Assembly (NCBI RefSeq): GCF_000003815.2
Contig: NC_049982.1
Location: forward strand, 14,347,704-14,411,703
Direction of reading: 5' to 3'
DNA length: 64,000 bases
Origin: Branchiostoma floridae
Lineage: Eukaryota > Chordata > Leptocardii > Amphioxiformes > Branchiostomatidae
The position numbers and the translations under genes are program-made. Shown here piece by piece: positions 22,901-34,900 of this stretch; position 1 is the stretch's first letter, and every line of letters starts with the position of its first letter. The notes under the pieces were generated by a model. It was given only the letters and a program-made list of their open reading frames with translations. It ran no database searches and was not told the origin of the DNA.

Positions 22901-25900
22901 AAATCTGCACAGGTGAAAACTGAGGTCAAACACAATGTAAAAGGAGGAAGGTCTACCCAATTGGACATTACAGGAAGTGTGGGTAAGACCCAGACAGGGA
23001 CAGGGTCTGAGATGGGCAGGACCAGGAATTGGAATGGAGGAGCGACATTCTCCTACCCACGAGGAGGCTCACAGGGGGCACCAGCAGCTAAACAGTGCCC
23101 GTTTTACAAGAAAATACCTGGTAGGAATGGAGATAAAAGCAATTGACTTTATGTTTTATCTGCATGTGGGCTTATAGATCTGCATGTACATGTACACTAT
23201 GCTTTTGAAATCCATATTACAAGTTACACACTTGAGCTTTTGTCAGCATGTCTATAGCCAAGATTTTTGTGTCATGTTCTAACAATTATACTATTTCAAC
23301 ATGCAGGAACTACATTTGTAGTAGATGCATTTCGCTATGGTACTATCCCAGGATGCACGGCTTATTTCCTGAGCCATTTTCACTACGATCATTACCAGGG
23401 TCTCAGCAAGCACTTCCGACATGCAATCTACTCAAGCAAGGTACATACAGTACAGATGCCACTGTGTTTTTATAACTTGGTTTTTCATACAGTGATATGG
23501 ACATAATAGATATGAGTCTTTATTGCTTTTGACGATTAATGTGATATCTCGTTTCCCAGGTAACGTGTAACCTTGTGAAGAAGAAGATCCGTGTGGCAGA
23601 CAGGTACCTGCACCCCCTCCCCCTGAACACCCCCTGTGATGTGGAGGGGGTACAAGTCACTCTGCTGGAGGCAAATCAGTAAGTGGTCTTGTTTCATTTC
23701 CTTCATTCAGTAGAATATATGATAATCATTTAGATTCAAGATGTTTTCATTGCAATCTGCATCCAGGTTACAATGGTAGGAAATATTCATACAATGTTGC
23801 TTATCATATGTCTCCAACTTACAAGCTTAAAGTAAAGTAGTACATGTAGTTTATAGCAATCCCACTGTTGACCACAAAGTCATTGGGGGCATTTTTTGTT
23901 CTGACCTTCAGTTTGCTGCCTGCTTTATGACTTGCCAGCTTTCAAAGTTCAGCTTTTAAGTTGTCATGTGACATTTTGCTTGATGTAATACAGGCAGTCT
24001 CCACCACTTAGGCATTTAGACCAGGTAACTACCTCAGAAGTGCACTGCCCAACACTACAGAGGATGAAATAACAACTATATGACTGTATTGTATGTGATC
24101 TTGTGCAGTTGTCCAGGTGCTGTAATGTTCCTGTTCCAGCTGCCAGATGGGAAGAACCTGCTGCACACAGGTGAGACACCTGTCTGATGCTTACACCTGT
24201 ACACCGCCAAGTATGAGGGAAGACAAGGCTACCTCCCCAACATAGAATCTGCATACTACAATGTTTTAGTTTTTGTTGAATGTTCTTGTTGTATTGGTGT
24301 GTTAGCATGAGAAATTAAGAGTGAACCAGTCTATAACTGCAGTGCAGTCTTGTATACAAATCAATTGAGCAGTCAATGAATAAGATAACAGTATCAAGTG
24401 GTGCTTACTAAAGCAGATGGTAACATTTTTTTCCAATAGAACAATTTTACCGCTGTGATCATGTCTGAGTAAGTGAGTGAGTGTCATGACTGAAAGTGTT
24501 CCCCCTTTACATAATTACAGGAGATTTTCGAGCAGACACATCGATGGAGTGTTACCCTGCGCTGACTGGGTGCAAAGTTCACACACTCTACCTGGACACC
24601 ACGTAAGCCTCACTGCTTCTCAACTCTAGCTGTTGATTATAAAATAAAAGGAAAAAAAGCCAAAACTTGGCATTATATGTTTAGGAGCTGTGAAAAGAGT
24701 TTGCCTTCAGACAGTCCCAGACTTCTGAAATCTTCACAACTGACCGTTTGACCCTCTGTATTAACCTTGGGGATGTTTGGTAAGATGGAGTTAGCAGTGT
24801 CATGTGTTGATGAGCTACTTGATGTGATGTTTATTTCTTGCCATGTGTAACAGTTTCTAACACTCCAATGGTCCATCAATGACTTGCATCACCTTCTAAG
24901 CTGATGTGAAATTTTCCATTTTGCTATAACCGTATTGTGATGTATTATCATTCTGATGACTAATCACAATACCCAATTATCATTGAAATTGTGGAAATAT
25001 CAATTAGCCACTGCCTGCAAAGAAGTCAACCCCCCAGCATGGTATGTAGGAATATTAGATAGATTTATAGGCTAGATATTTTTTAACTTTATACTTTATT
25101 ATACCTGTTTGTTCACTTGGGTACAAGTTTGCAAATAAAGATGACACTGTGTGCCTGTACTAGGTACTGTAACCCAGCCTACAGCTTCCCTGCTCAGATG
25201 GAAGTGATAGACTTTGCAGTGGGTGTGGCCGTGGAGGCAGTACAACATAACCCCAAAACTCTCATTGTCTGTGGCTCCTACACTATCGGGAAGGAGAGGG
25301 TCTTCTTTGGTGAGTATTACTGCTTTAACTTTTGTTTGTATTTTATGTTTAGCACCAAAATATGGGTATACCAGGAAGGATGGCAGGGTTTGAATTGCAG
25401 AAGGAGATTGTCAGAAAAAGAAACAGGATTAGTCCCTGTCAGCGTCACTCACATATATTCAATATTTTTTGCCTTGCCGCCAGGCAAGGCCTTACGCCAG
25501 CTTTCTTCCATGGATCCATGGATGGACGGACCTGTTAACCCAGCCCTTCCAAAGCCCCTTCCAAAGGCCCTTCTTTTTGCTGGAAGGTGACAGTTCAAAA
25601 TTAGTAATGACCATTCGATACAATGACCATACTCACATGTAGTTGACCCCTAAGGGTACTCAAACATTAGGGAGGCAAGCCAATCCACTGGACCACGCTC
25701 GCTCGCGGCTAATCGCTCGCTCGCTCGCTCGCTCACTTGCGGCTACTCGCGGCCGAGTTTCATGGCTTAGTTAGACAATGGTACATTCCAGGCGAGTATT
25801 AAAACGCTCTTCTAGACGCATGTTACTGTATGTGGTCCAGCGTAATAAATCTACGCTTTAACTCACCATGTTTATATAAAGATATATCACAAATTGCATC

Positions 25901-27714
25901 AGAAGGAACTTAGTTTGTAATAAAATATAATGCATATTCATTGTGGGTCAAAAAGTTTTACAAAACCTGTTTAATGTGCCAATAATTCATCTGACATAAA
26001 TTATGATAATGAGGGGGGAGGGGGGCGACATGTGGAACTCAGGATTTTTAAGCGTAGAATCTAGTCTAACTTACCAAAATAACATAAAATACGCGGCAAG
26101 GCACAGCTTTTTTAAAAAGATTTCTTGTTTCTATTGGAGTAGAAAACCATACACAGGGATATCAGTCTGATCATAGCCCCGACACTACCATATCAGTACA
26201 TTAATTTTACGTTTTTTTAGCCATAGCAGAAGCCTTGGGCTGCAAGGTCTGTGCGACACGTGACAAGAAGAACACGCTGGACTGCCTGGACTCTGATCAG
26301 GTGAAGCGACTGGTCACGCTGAATGGTCGGGAAACTAGACTACATGTTCTGCCCATGAAGGATCTCAAATTCAATGTAAGTATCAGGTCTTTGCTTGCCC
26401 CTACATCCTTGTAATATGTTTAGGCCAACTAGATAAAATTTTGCCTTGTACATGTGTCACCTTTACTCGGGTGAGAGTGAGTACCTGGCTTCGGCTGGGG
26501 CCGTCCCTCGGATAGGACGTTAAATGGAGGTCCCGTGTATGGGGAGAGCCACACCCCATGCACGTTAAAGAACCCCCACAAGTGCGATGGTGCGGTGTGG
26601 ATGGAGCAAACCATTCTGTCTAGAGTTGGTGATTCACTACAAATCACCCGGACGGAGGCCTGGCGAACCTTCGTGTCGTATCAGCCACACGGTGATTACA
26701 TCATTCACCATGCCCCGGAGAGGAGATATGCGCCGCCAGGGTACTAAAATGCCTATTGATACAGCAGCATGTTGTGCTGCCCCTACGGCTGATTAATCAG
26801 CACACGGCTGATTAAAAGGCTATGGGACGAATGAATGAATGAATGAAAGTGTCTTAATGTCATGCACTGGAATACCATCAGTGCTTGTGTGGTTGAAAAC
26901 AGTCACTTACTGATATTTTGATGTGAATCAAAAAGTGCTGTCAAGTAAGTTTCATATAACTGTAGGTATGGTGTATTGCTACCAGACTTAGATAAGTCTA
27001 ATGTATTGTTTTTCTCTCCTTTCTCTGTTTCCCAGAGCCTAAAGAGCTATCTGGAGGGATACAGGCCACAGTACGACAGTGTGCTTGCCTTTGAACCAAC
27101 AGGCTGGACTCACAACAATAGCGTTTCCACTGTGGCAAATATCAGGCCAAAGAGACATGGCAACATCACTGTATATGGTAATAGGATGTTTGTTTCTTTG
27201 AGTGGCATACATTCAGGACATTGAAATTTCTTAATATTTCATTTTTTGCTGTTGTTTAGTTGATACATTTTGTAGGTAGGGGACTAACATAATGCTGCAT
27301 TGTAATATGTTACCAACATGACTAGATGATGATGATGAATATGTATTAACTGCCTTGGTGTGGTTACACTTTTAGAGTGGTGTCCCTTCAAATTGCATGC
27401 ATGAGTTGAAATCATCTGAACTAACCGTCAAGCATGAGGTCATTGGCAGGGGCTAAAGATGAACACAGCTTATATGAATGACTAAGACAGTAGGGTAGAG
27501 TAAACCTGTATGGAATTCTGTTCATACAGGTATTCCATACAGTGAACATTCCAGCTACACGGAGATGAAGCGGTTTGTCCAGTTCCTGCAGCCAGCAAAG
27601 ATCCTGCCAACTGTCAACAACGGATCACCCAAGTCCCGCCATGCAATGGAGCAGATCTTCCAGCAGTGGGATTCGGAGGGGAAACAGCAGTCTTTGGCAT
27701 CTTGGGTCAAATAG
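19946..27714 (+). CDS. DCLRE1A: DNA cross-link repair 1A (SNM1A) nuclease, 12 exons, one frame-breaking extra base
   Basis: A 5'-3' exonuclease of the metallo-beta-lactamase/beta-CASP family that digests past interstrand cross-links. Exons: 19946-20120, 21157-21345, 21537-21671, 21932-23120, 23307-23440, 23560-23678, 24109-24170, 24521-24602, 25164-25309, 26221-26375, 27036-27177, 27530-27714. The N-terminus [15 protein letters not shown] matches the start of vertebrate SNM1A, which fixes the start codon. A UBZ4 zinc finger follows (CPNCQMPFS...HVAEC). A PIP box QSRIFSFF precedes the CPFYKKIPG boundary of the catalytic domain. Active-site motifs are HFHYDH (HxHxDH), NHCPGAV, TGDFRAD and the terminal IPYSEHSSY. 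The exon total is one base over a multiple of three; the extra base is in exon 4, in a run of seven A at 22063-22069. Corrected length would be 903 residues, against 1040 in human. Confidence 0.93.
20305..20840 (+). mobile_element. 5'-truncated CR1/jockey-like LINE fragment
   Basis: One frame from about 20325 to a stop at ~20733 reads [23 protein letters not shown] and [11 protein letters not shown], motifs found at the C-terminus of reverse transcriptases of CR1/jockey-type retrotransposons. It ends in a short GAA repeat (~20819-20836), as expected for a LINE 3' tail. Everything upstream of the C-terminal part is missing, so it is dead. It lies in DCLRE1A intron 1. Confidence 0.8.
25475..26102. 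repeat. Possible degraded inverted-repeat element in DCLRE1A intron 9
   Basis: GCCTTGCCGC near the left edge is answered by GCGGCAAGGC near the right edge. The left end also forms its own small hairpin (GCCTTGCCGCCAGGCAAGGC). A CGCT simple repeat stands at ~25700-25735 and a G-rich run at ~26012-26026. No coding sequence. The match is short, so the call is weak. Confidence 0.35.
26430..26850 (+). mobile_element. SINE/LINE-tail repeat ending in (GAAT)n
   Basis: The block contains CTCGGATAGGACGTTAAATG, GGTCCCGTGTATGGGGAG and GCACGTTAAAGAACCC, which I recognise as a dispersed sequence in marine invertebrate genomes, and it ends with GAATGAATGAATGAAT. Part of its 3' end (GGCTATGGGACG, GCTGCCCCTACGGCTG) reappears in reverse at ~35705-35740. 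The short frames inside are not genes. It lies in DCLRE1A intron 10. Confidence 0.6.
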
Positions 27715-28955
27715 AGCTACGGCTTAATGTAGAGCATATTTGATAAAGTTTCAATATCATACAGCTGTAAGAAATGAAAATGTTAATTTGTTTGATTTGT
27801 GAGGGATCTTGGAGCTATAACGATATACTAGTGTGTAAAATGAATTAAAGCTATAATATGTATTGATACCTATGTTGCTTATTGTTTGAATGTAAAGCTG
27901 TCTACTTTGCTTGACTCTTTGTCTTTGACTCGTTCTTTCATTTCATTTTACGATGTCAAGGAACAAGAATTGTTTCGATGTGGCTATAAAGTTGCTTGGA
28001 AAAAGATGCATTGTGTAGAAATTATGCTGATACAAGTTGACAATCATGTAGTTAATTAAAGGATTGGAGCAGAGGAGATCTGGACCCATGGTCAGAAACG
28101 AGATCTGAATATGTTATTGCATTACTTATTGTACTACGTGTACATGATGGACTGGCTGGAATATTGCCTACGTCATAATGTTAGACACCACAAAATTCCT
28201 TTCTATGGATAATAACATGTACACTTGTGACATAGTCGTAGAGCATAGCACATGCCAACTCTGCGCGATGTGACAAAAAACGTATACGTGAAGTTTGTGC
28301 CTGTGCTGAAGAAACTCCTGCTGTGTATTTCTTCCAATTTGGGTCAACCAATTTACTTGACCAGCTGGAATATTGTCCATGTTATACTGTTAGACATCAC
28401 AAAATTTATTTCTGCAGATTTCCATGTACACTTATGACATATTATAGCCTGTTAGCTCTCGGAATTTTCCTTCTTTTGAAAAGATTAAGTCAACAAAGTA
28501 ATAATGATCAATAACTGAATTAATGTTATATTTCATATTCTAAGAGCTTAAGAAAATAAATCAATGTGCCAACAAATTTATTTGCTTTTTTTCTATTGGA
28601 AGAATATGAATGAAATAAATGTTGTTACATGACATCCTGTTGATGTTCCTCCATTTTATACTTTTAAGGCCAGTCTTGTTTTCCTGTGGCATTAAATTTG
28701 ACTCCATGTGCATATTTTTGTGTTGCTCTATCATCAACTAACTAGTTTGGTATCCCTGCCTTTCCGAAGTATTGAAACACTCTTCAGAGGTGAGAGGATA
28801 AATGGAGAGATCGTTATTGAAGCGATGAAAGGGAAGCGATGAAAAGTTTACAAACTCGAAGCAAAAGTTGGAGAAAGTTTGACTGCGGACTGTGACCAGA
28901 TTGGCTGATATCCCAGGTCATCAAGGGTCAGGGGGCGTGGTCTTTCTCTTCCAAC
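27715..28955. other. DCLRE1A 3' UTR and intergenic region with a diverged direct repeat
   Basis: An ATTAAA at 27844-27849 may serve as the DCLRE1A polyadenylation signal. Two diverged direct copies of ~90 bases lie at about 28150-28240 and 28360-28445; both contain CTGGAATATTG, GTTAGACA followed by CACAAAATT, and ATGTACACTT. Otherwise nothing was found until the promoter of the aminopeptidase, whose start sits in CCAACATGGCGGCC, a YY1-type initiator context. Confidence 0.5.
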
Positions 28956-31900
28956 ATGGCGGCCTCAAGGTAAAACGTGATTGAGAGTTAGTCTGGATTC
29001 GTAGCAGATTTTAGCTTTAAAATCGCATTTGGTCGCAACATCTTTTTTCTTTGCATTTCGTAATACACAAAGTGTAGCCAAATGATGGTTTTGCGACCTT
29101 AATCTTGCCATTTTGTCCTGAATTATAGTAATATGTTGCCCCATATTCATGGTAAACTGTAACGTTACCGTTACATCCGGTTGCTTGCGGACCTTTTGTT
29201 TTTCCATCAAAATAATCATTTTCGTGACATGATCGTTAAGTTAGTTTGGCGTCATCATCAATCATTAGCTGTTCTTTCGTTTTTAAAGGGGAAAACGTAA
29301 GAGAACTAGTTGAAGCGACTTGAAGTTACTCCTAATTATGGTTCAGCGTTCTGGCAGAATTCAAGACTAAGCCACCACCACTCAACGGAAACTTCCCTGT
29401 CCTGTGCTTAAATGTTTTCCTCACCAAGGAAACCTAAAGGGAGAAGAAAAGATTGTGTGTTTCTGCCGGACTGAATTCGGTCAGAAAACTCTGACGATCT
29501 TTCATATGAATGTTTCCTGTTTTTCCCTTTATCAAGAATTAGACTACCCCATAAATAATAATTTCAACCAACGACCTTGTTTCAACTTATCATTTCTGAC
29601 AAATTTCCCTGACTCTACTTGCTCACACACTTTTAGTTTTACTACGGTAACTGAAGATGACTGTGAAGATACCAAACAATAATGTTTCTAGGTGGAATGC
29701 CAGAAACCCTAAGTAAACTCAAGCCTCGTAATTTACCTCATTATTTAGGCAGTGCAGTGCTAATTATTAACATTAGACTGTAGACACAATACCTTTAACA
29801 ATGGATTATCAAACAGTGATCTGTACTCAGCAACCAATGGTAGGCTACAATCAAATACAGGTGTGGGCCACCTGTTAGAGAAGGACAGAATTTTTTCCCT
29901 TTTTGTTCAGTTTTTGTTTCAATTTTTCTGTATCACGAGTCGATTGTGGTTGAAACTCAAACATATTTCAGATTAGATATATTGTAGAATTTGCTTTATG
30001 TACTTTGAAGCAGAAATGTAGGATTGAGTGATCCGACAGAACATGTAACATTATCTTTCTCATACCAAATGTTTCTGAGTCTCAGACACTTTGTACCCTC
30101 ACCATACAGTACTCCCTGCCCCACTGTGCCCACCACTGAGCTGTGCGGCAGCCAATGGGACGGAATCGTGCTGGTCACAGATGACCCTTCCAAACTGGAT
30201 GGCAGTCTGGAAGTCCTCAAGGAGGCTATCCAGACTTACAAGGAGGTGGGACCAGTTGGACATTCCCAATGTGTGAAGAAGATTTTCTGGTCAAATACAC
30301 TTGGTACCTTGTGGTCCATGTTTTTGGGACTTATGATTCCTGCTACTGGTACTCTGCAATTTCTGACTAAGATGTTTCACAGGAAAGTGATGTTGACAGT
30401 GATGAGATTGTGACAAGTTACTTTAAAGTTTTTGTGTCCTTGTCCCATTGCCCAGGTTGACAGCGGTGCGGATGGTCTGGCTGTCGTCATCCCTCTCCCC
30501 AGTCTGCCTGCTAAGAGACTGGTAAGGACATATGAAACATTGTCATAGCACCTCATACTTGTAATAAACCTTTCACATTATTTTGCAAATAAAAAGAAAT
30601 TCCTTCTGAACTGTTCAGAGTTGTTGCAGAGAACAATTGGGGTAGAATTTGAATGTGGAATGAATGCACACAAGTACTTATTACTATAAGCCCATTGATA
30701 TGTAAATTTTTGTGTATTATCTGTTGGAAAATTTATTGTACCTCTATGCTGTTGTAAAAAAGAACATCATGTTGTATACAAGAGACCAATGTGTTCTTAC
30801 CTCCCCAGATCTATGCCTGTACTGGCCCAGTGACACGTGACATCGATGACGTCCGCAGGTTTTATGATGCAGCAGTGAAGGGTGTGCAGAGGTGAGCTGT
30901 TAACAACCCTTCTCTGCCATAGTCCTATATATGCTGAAAATATTTATAGTAGGAGAGGGTTACAGGTGCAAAATGCTAGATTGAAATGTCTGGAACAGGT
31001 TTTGGCATCAACTGCTTTTGATGTACATGAGGTACCTGAATGCTTATCAATTAGTTATACATGATAGTAGTTCAGTCCGGTAATTGAAGTGATATAATCA
31101 TGTAACCAAAGCCCCTTGATATAACGTACGGGAATAATGCAGCTGTTTGTGTTCCCACAGGGCTCTGAAGGCAGGATGTAAGTCGCCGCTGCTGGTGTGC
31201 CCCGCCCATCCCTTATATGTACATGCCCGCGGTGTGGCCACGCTGGGGGCACTGCATGCTTTGTATGTGGTGAGTACAGAGACAAAACTTTGCACTCTGG
31301 AGTCCAGCGTTGCTAGCTTCAGTTGGAGTAGTGACATCCAATATATAGGCAAATACAGCTAACAACTTGGATCGATTCCAAGCTAAACAGTGACACCCAT
31401 TTCAGGAGGGTTTAGCTTTGTGAAGATGGAAGTAAAAAATGCCTTAATAGATAGACAATAAAAAAGCTTTGATTGATTTGATTGATAACCAAAAGGGAGA
31501 AAATGCCTTGGTCTCTTTTAATTGTTCTAAGCCAATCTAAATGATATATACATATATATGACTCCAGCATTAAAATAATTTGTAACTGTTATTTCTGTGA
31601 TGTAGCCTCTGGAGATCCGTCAGGATGTTCCGGACCGTACCACCAAGGCTCAGCAACTGGGGGTGTGGGCTGTCTCTGAAGAGACCGCTAACAACATAGC
31701 AAAAAGGGTTGAGGCTTTGGAGAGTGGAAGGTAAGAAGAATGACACCTTTTAATTCTCTCAACTCTTCACAACTTATGTAACACTGCTGAAGACTGCGAT
31801 TGAGTTAAACAATTCTGAAAGACGTCTCTACTTTTGTTGGTCAGCTGTCTGCAGACATCTCCAAAAATCATTCTATAGCTATAGCATAGCTTCAATGTAT

Positions 31901-34900
31901 ACTGGTGGTCAATATGTTGTACCATATGACTGATGGAATCCTCTTCATGCAAATCCAGGATTGTTGCCCGTGACATCGGAGGCTCGGACCCGGAGCGCAT
32001 GGCAGCGCCGCGGGTGGTGGAGTACCTGCAGGAGAAGTTCAAGGACACTGCCATCAAGATGAGGGTGACCTCTGATGCTGCGGAGTTTGAGGAAAATTAC
32101 CCTCTCCTGGCCGCAGTTAACCGCTGTGCCAAAGGTATCGAGTTGACACACCTGTCAAGCAGTCTGTTTCCATTTTTGTTGATTGCAAGTCAATGTCAGA
32201 AGGTTACAGAATCGCCAATTACCTAAAAATCGAAAGTATTTTCTGCCTGAAAATCTTATAACTTTGAATGTGGCTCGAAGACCTGCAAACGGCAGCCAAT
32301 ACCTAAAACTATGCGATGAGTAAGAGAAGACAGGCCGTATTGCTGCCAAAAATTATTTAGAACTTGCAGACTTATTGTCCATTTGATCCTTCTGCTATGT
32401 GGTTGGCTTATGGTACTTGTTTGGGGAACTGTATTATGAAAATACTACAGTAACTGTACAAATGTCTCTGTGACTGAACACTGAAGATTTCAGAACTGTT
32501 GTGTAGCATATTTCTGTTTTTCCCTGATGGATTGGTTGGTGAATATTTTCAGCTGTGTCCCGTCATCACGGGCGACTCATCCACCTGGAGTACACTGGGG
32601 AGGGGGAGGTGGACAAGACCCTGCTGCTGGTGGGCAAGGTAACTACAGTTCCTTATAAAGCACTGCTGTAAGCAATGGAGCCAGTTCCCTGTACCATTTA
32701 CTCTCATCTGGATGTAGTTTTGATGGTAGAAAAAAGCATCTGGATGGCATTTAAGGCAAGCTGAAAGTACTGGAAAGCACACCTTCCTGATACATGTGTG
32801 AAAATCACCTATGCTACATCAGCACTATAGTATGAAATAGAGTGTAATAACATTGCTTTTGGGTACAACCAAACCACCCTATTCCCTGATGATGTTCATA
32901 CTAGTACAAATGTATATGTTTTGTCTGTTCCAGGGTATCACATATGACACAGGTGGTGCAGATATCAAGGCAGGGGGAGTGATGGCGGGCATGCACAGGG
33001 ACAAGTGTGGAGCTGCTGCCGTGGCTGGCTTCTTCCAGGTAACAAGCAAACACATTACAGCTCAGAAATCTCTAAGGGCACCAACATCCTTCTGTGTCTG
33101 AATGAATTGTTATGATGATTAGAGGTTGTTTTGTGCCCAGCTCATTGACAAATAAGACTGGTGGATGAAGTTTGAGAATAGTTTCTGAGTCTTAGTATTT
33201 CATTGTTTTGGTTTGTTTTGCTGGGCAATTAATTATGCATTTCCGTCTACCCCTCCAATATCAAAAGTACCCATGCAGCACCTACATGTAGCGCCATGTG
33301 TTATTTGCTTGTAACAATGTGCTGGTAACATCGCTGCTCTGGGCTACATTTACCAAAGCTTAATGTGACCAACGAGGTATATATAACCTCCTTGATGTGA
33401 CACTACAATGTCAGATGTAGACCTTGACAATAGACTGATGTTTTTTTTAGGTCCTGGATGCGATCCGTCCCAAGAAGCTGCGTGTGCTGGGCATGCTGGC
33501 CATGGTGAGGAACAGTGTGGGGGCAGGTAGGGCACCTGTTTATTTTACTCCAACTCGGGAACACATGTCTTTCTCTGTGTCCTGTTAGCTGACCACCACC
33601 TTGCCTGAGTGTGTGTGGTCATGTTATGTTTTATGTACTGTATTATTCATTAGTCTACCCGCCAGATCTAACTTCTTCTGACAGATCTAGATACAGGCAA
33701 CTGTATGTTACAATGCCTGCAATGGGAACAATGTGCTCTGGGCATTTCATAAAAGTTGTAACAGTGGGGTTCTAGCGCTGCCAAACTGACCACGCCAACA
33801 GCTCTTGAGCTTTTGGTGTTGTGGTTAGCGCGTTGGATTTGTGATCCGGCTGCCCGGGTTCGGCGCGGGTTCGAATCCCGGGAGTCGGGGTGTTGTTTCT
33901 TTCTGTTCTTACTCGCCCCTCCGAATTTCTACAATGGTTCCCACACCGGGAATCGAACCCGGGCCTTGGCGGTGAGAGCGCCAAATCCTAACCACTAGAC
34001 CATATAGTACTGCCTATCGTCCTTGCCCAAACGCACTAGTGCTTTTGTGGCGACGGTGATAGCGTTCGTGATTTGTGTTCTGCCGACCCCGGTTCGATTC
34101 CGGGTAGGGGGCATGTTGTTTCTTTCTGTTCTTACTCGCCCCTCTGAATTTCTACAATGGTTCCCACGCCGGCCCTGTGAGTAATAGGCTAGTATGTGCC
34201 ACACAGGGATGTCGATCTCGGAGATTCGAGGACGAATCTTGAAAAGAAAAGGGGGAGTAGTGTAACAGTGGGGTTCTAGCGCTGCCAAACTGCCCACGCC
34301 AACAGCTCTTGAGCTTTTGGTGTTGTGGTTAGCGCGTTGGATTTGTGATCCGGCTGCCCGGGTTCGGCGCGGGTTCGAATCCCGGGAGTCGGGGTGTTGT
34401 TTCTTTCTGTTCTTACTCGCCCCTCCGAATTTCTACAAAGTATTATAGTGTACAGAATATGGTGTAAAAGTGATAAAATATAAGATTATGTGTTATAAAA
34501 CATCCTGTCACAAAACTAGCCATTCTATTTTTTACTACTCTATTACATAAAGATTTGGGTCTTCTGTGTGTGCCACGTTTAAAACCAGGTTTTTGTGCGT
34601 TTGTATGTCTAATAAAAATGTCTTTATTTCACAGACAGCTATGTGGCAGATGAGCTGATCACGTCTCGTGCGGGGGTTCGTGTCCGTGTGGGGAACACCG
34701 ACGCGGAGGGTCGGATGGTGATGACAGATCCGCTGTGTGAGATGAAGGAACGTGCACTGAAGGAGACCAACCCCGAGCTCTTCACCATAGCAACCCTGAC
34801 GGGCCACGCCATCCGCGCCATGGGACCCAACTACTCTGTACGTCTGTCCAAATAATTGTCATAGATTTGTCGATGGACCATATGCCAGAAATGCTTTTCT

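Larger units (their letters stand above)
33757..34437 (+). mobile_element. Non-autonomous LTR retrotransposon (TRIM-like), 681 bp, with tRNA-like LTRs
   Basis: Two direct 177 bp LTRs start TGTAACAG and end TTTCTACA (TG...CA). They differ at about one position, so insertion is recent. AAGT flanks both sides (33753-33756, 34438-34441). A primer-binding site starts one base after the 5' LTR. A polypurine tract, GAAAAGAAAAGGGGGAG, ends just before the 3' LTR. The 327 bp interior has no gag or pol. Inside lie the complement of a nearly whole tRNA-Glu and a diverged second copy of the LTR 3' half. Each LTR contains a tRNA-like block with A and B boxes. The element sits in intron 10 of the aminopeptidase gene. 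Confidence 0.85.

Noticed and set aside
22172-23146. A separate gene beginning at the ATG at 22172
   Set aside because: The frame is continuous upstream past this ATG to the seven-A run and downstream into the SNM1A catalytic boundary, so it is part of DCLRE1A exon 4 after a frameshift.
25694-25740. CGCT-rich stretch as a regulatory CpG element
   Set aside because: It is a simple tetranucleotide repeat inside an intron with no other promoter features.
33813-34405. A cluster of functional tRNA genes (two identical plus strand, one minus strand Glu-like, one degraded)
   Set aside because: None has a paired acceptor stem, the two identical ones lie inside LTRs, and the Glu-like one coincides with the primer-binding site.
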